In this document: positions 63,584-64,000 of the stretch, piece after piece
How positions within the stretch are numbered: the stretch's first letter is position 1
Layout of the letters: each line of letters opens with the position of its first letter
Origin: Desulfocapsa sp.
GTDB taxonomy: Bacteria > Desulfobacterota > Desulfobulbia > Desulfobulbales > Desulfocapsaceae
Direction: 5' to 3'
Assembly: GCA_022712895.1 (NCBI GenBank)
Contig: JAFLJS010000011.1
Coordinates: 33,889 to 97,888, forward strand
DNA: 64,000 nucleotides
Position numbers and translations under genes: made by a program
The notes under the pieces: generated by a model
What the model saw: only the letters and a program-made list of their open reading frames with translations
Told to the model about the DNA's origin: nothing
Database searches by the model: none

Positions 63584-64000
63584 GTGGCCAGAGTATCGCT
63601 TAGATGAAATAACAGAATTTATATTTGATTGTCCCCACTCTACACCCAAATGGGAAGAAGATGGAGTTTTAGTATTACGCAATCAAAACATACGAAATGG
63701 AAAACTAGATTTATCATCCAGAAAATATACTAACGAGGAGGGTTATAATTCTCGGATTAAGCGGGCAACACCACAAGCCGGAGATCTCGTTTTCACCAGA
63801 GGGGCACCAATGGGGGAAGTGTGCCAAGTCCCTGAAGATTTCCGTTGTTGCCTTGGGCAACGTATGGTTTTACTCAGAGCAGATCGAAGACATGCAGACT
63901 CAAAATACCTTCTATTTGCACTGCAAAGTCCCTATTTGCAACATCACATTAGTTGGAATGAGGGGACAGGAACCACTGTTAGCAACATACGTATCCCAAA
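63573..64000 (+). CDS. hsdS: Type I restriction specificity subunit (hsdS), 5' part
   Basis: An open frame starts at the ATG at 63573, overlapping the last codons of the hsdM remnant by 11 bases, and runs without a stop to the window end (about 142 residues seen). It begins with WPEYRLDEITEFIFDCPHST, then RNQNIRNGKLDLS, GDLVFTRGAPMGEVCQVP, CCLGQRMVLLRAD and HHISWNEGTGTTVSNIRIPK, the usual pattern of an HsdS target-recognition domain. HsdS reads the DNA sequence for the HsdM and HsdR subunits. Its partner hsdM is broken, so it may be an orphan. The gene is cut by the window edge. Confidence 0.88.
   Translation, partial: MESKWPEYRLDEITEFIFDCPHSTPKWEEDGVLVLRNQNIRNGKLDLSSRKYTNEEGYNSRIKRATPQAGDLVFTRGAPMGEVCQVPEDFRCCLGQRMVLLRADRRHADSKYLLFALQSPYLQHHISWNEGTGTTVSNIRIP

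Noticed and set aside
1..64000. CRISPR array
   Set aside because: No regularly spaced direct repeats were seen; the repeats present are dispersed single hairpin units.

Overview
The window reads as a chromosomal segment of an anaerobic, selenocysteine-using Desulfobacterota bacterium, most likely a Desulfobulbales/Desulfocapsa/Desulfotalea-type organism. This rests on a periplasmic selenocysteine formate dehydrogenase with its Tat leader and accessory genes, a selD that itself carries an in-frame UGA, a fused ispDF, a large single-chain PurL, very dense two-component and chemotaxis signalling, and a tmRNA tag (ADDYNTALAA) close to what I recall for Desulfotalea. The taxonomic placement is inference; no search was run.

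Region 1 (1-26.9 kb) is almost entirely sensory. It opens with three paralogous small exported proteins without a known name, then a TPR protein, a NarL-type regulator and a CPA2 cation/proton antiporter in one operon. On the minus strand lies a long signalling operon (13312 down to 4415): two hybrid histidine kinases (one with three receiver domains), a CheR methyltransferase, a receiver-GGDEF cyclase and an orphan PhnD-like binding protein. Next come a chemoreceptor with duplicated Cache domains and a cysteine-rich insert, a sigma-54 regulator, a NarX-type kinase, FdhD, a plus-strand operon of binding protein, NarX-type kinase and NarL regulator, and a PilZ protein.

Region 2 (27.2-37.1 kb) is a formate dehydrogenase locus: multi-cluster ferredoxin, TorD-type chaperone, small Tat protein, selenocysteine FdhA, FdhB, FdhC. 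It is followed by MobB, a TupA-like oxyanion binding protein, a small signal peptidase I and an unknown membrane-anchored protein.

Region 3 (37.1-62.9 kb) is mostly housekeeping: oligoendopeptidase, chemoreceptor, HD protein/ferredoxin/purF, selD, PepT-like peptidase with ispDF, RNase P RNA, zinc-ribbon protein, Nif3-like protein, tRNA-Met, M48 protease, PLP lyase, endonuclease IV, a PAS kinase, purL, a GspE/PilB ATPase, smpB and tmRNA. Immediately after tmRNA (62.9-64 kb) is the edge of a decaying island: an hsdM pseudogene and the start of hsdS, which runs off the window.

Several dispersed non-coding repeats tie the window together. The most striking is a roughly 150-bp, MITE-like hairpin element present in six full, partial or diverged copies. 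Its apical stem is conserved by paired base changes, its ends are nearly inverted, and most copies are flanked by short direct repeats. No CRISPR array, rRNA gene or intact transposase was seen.
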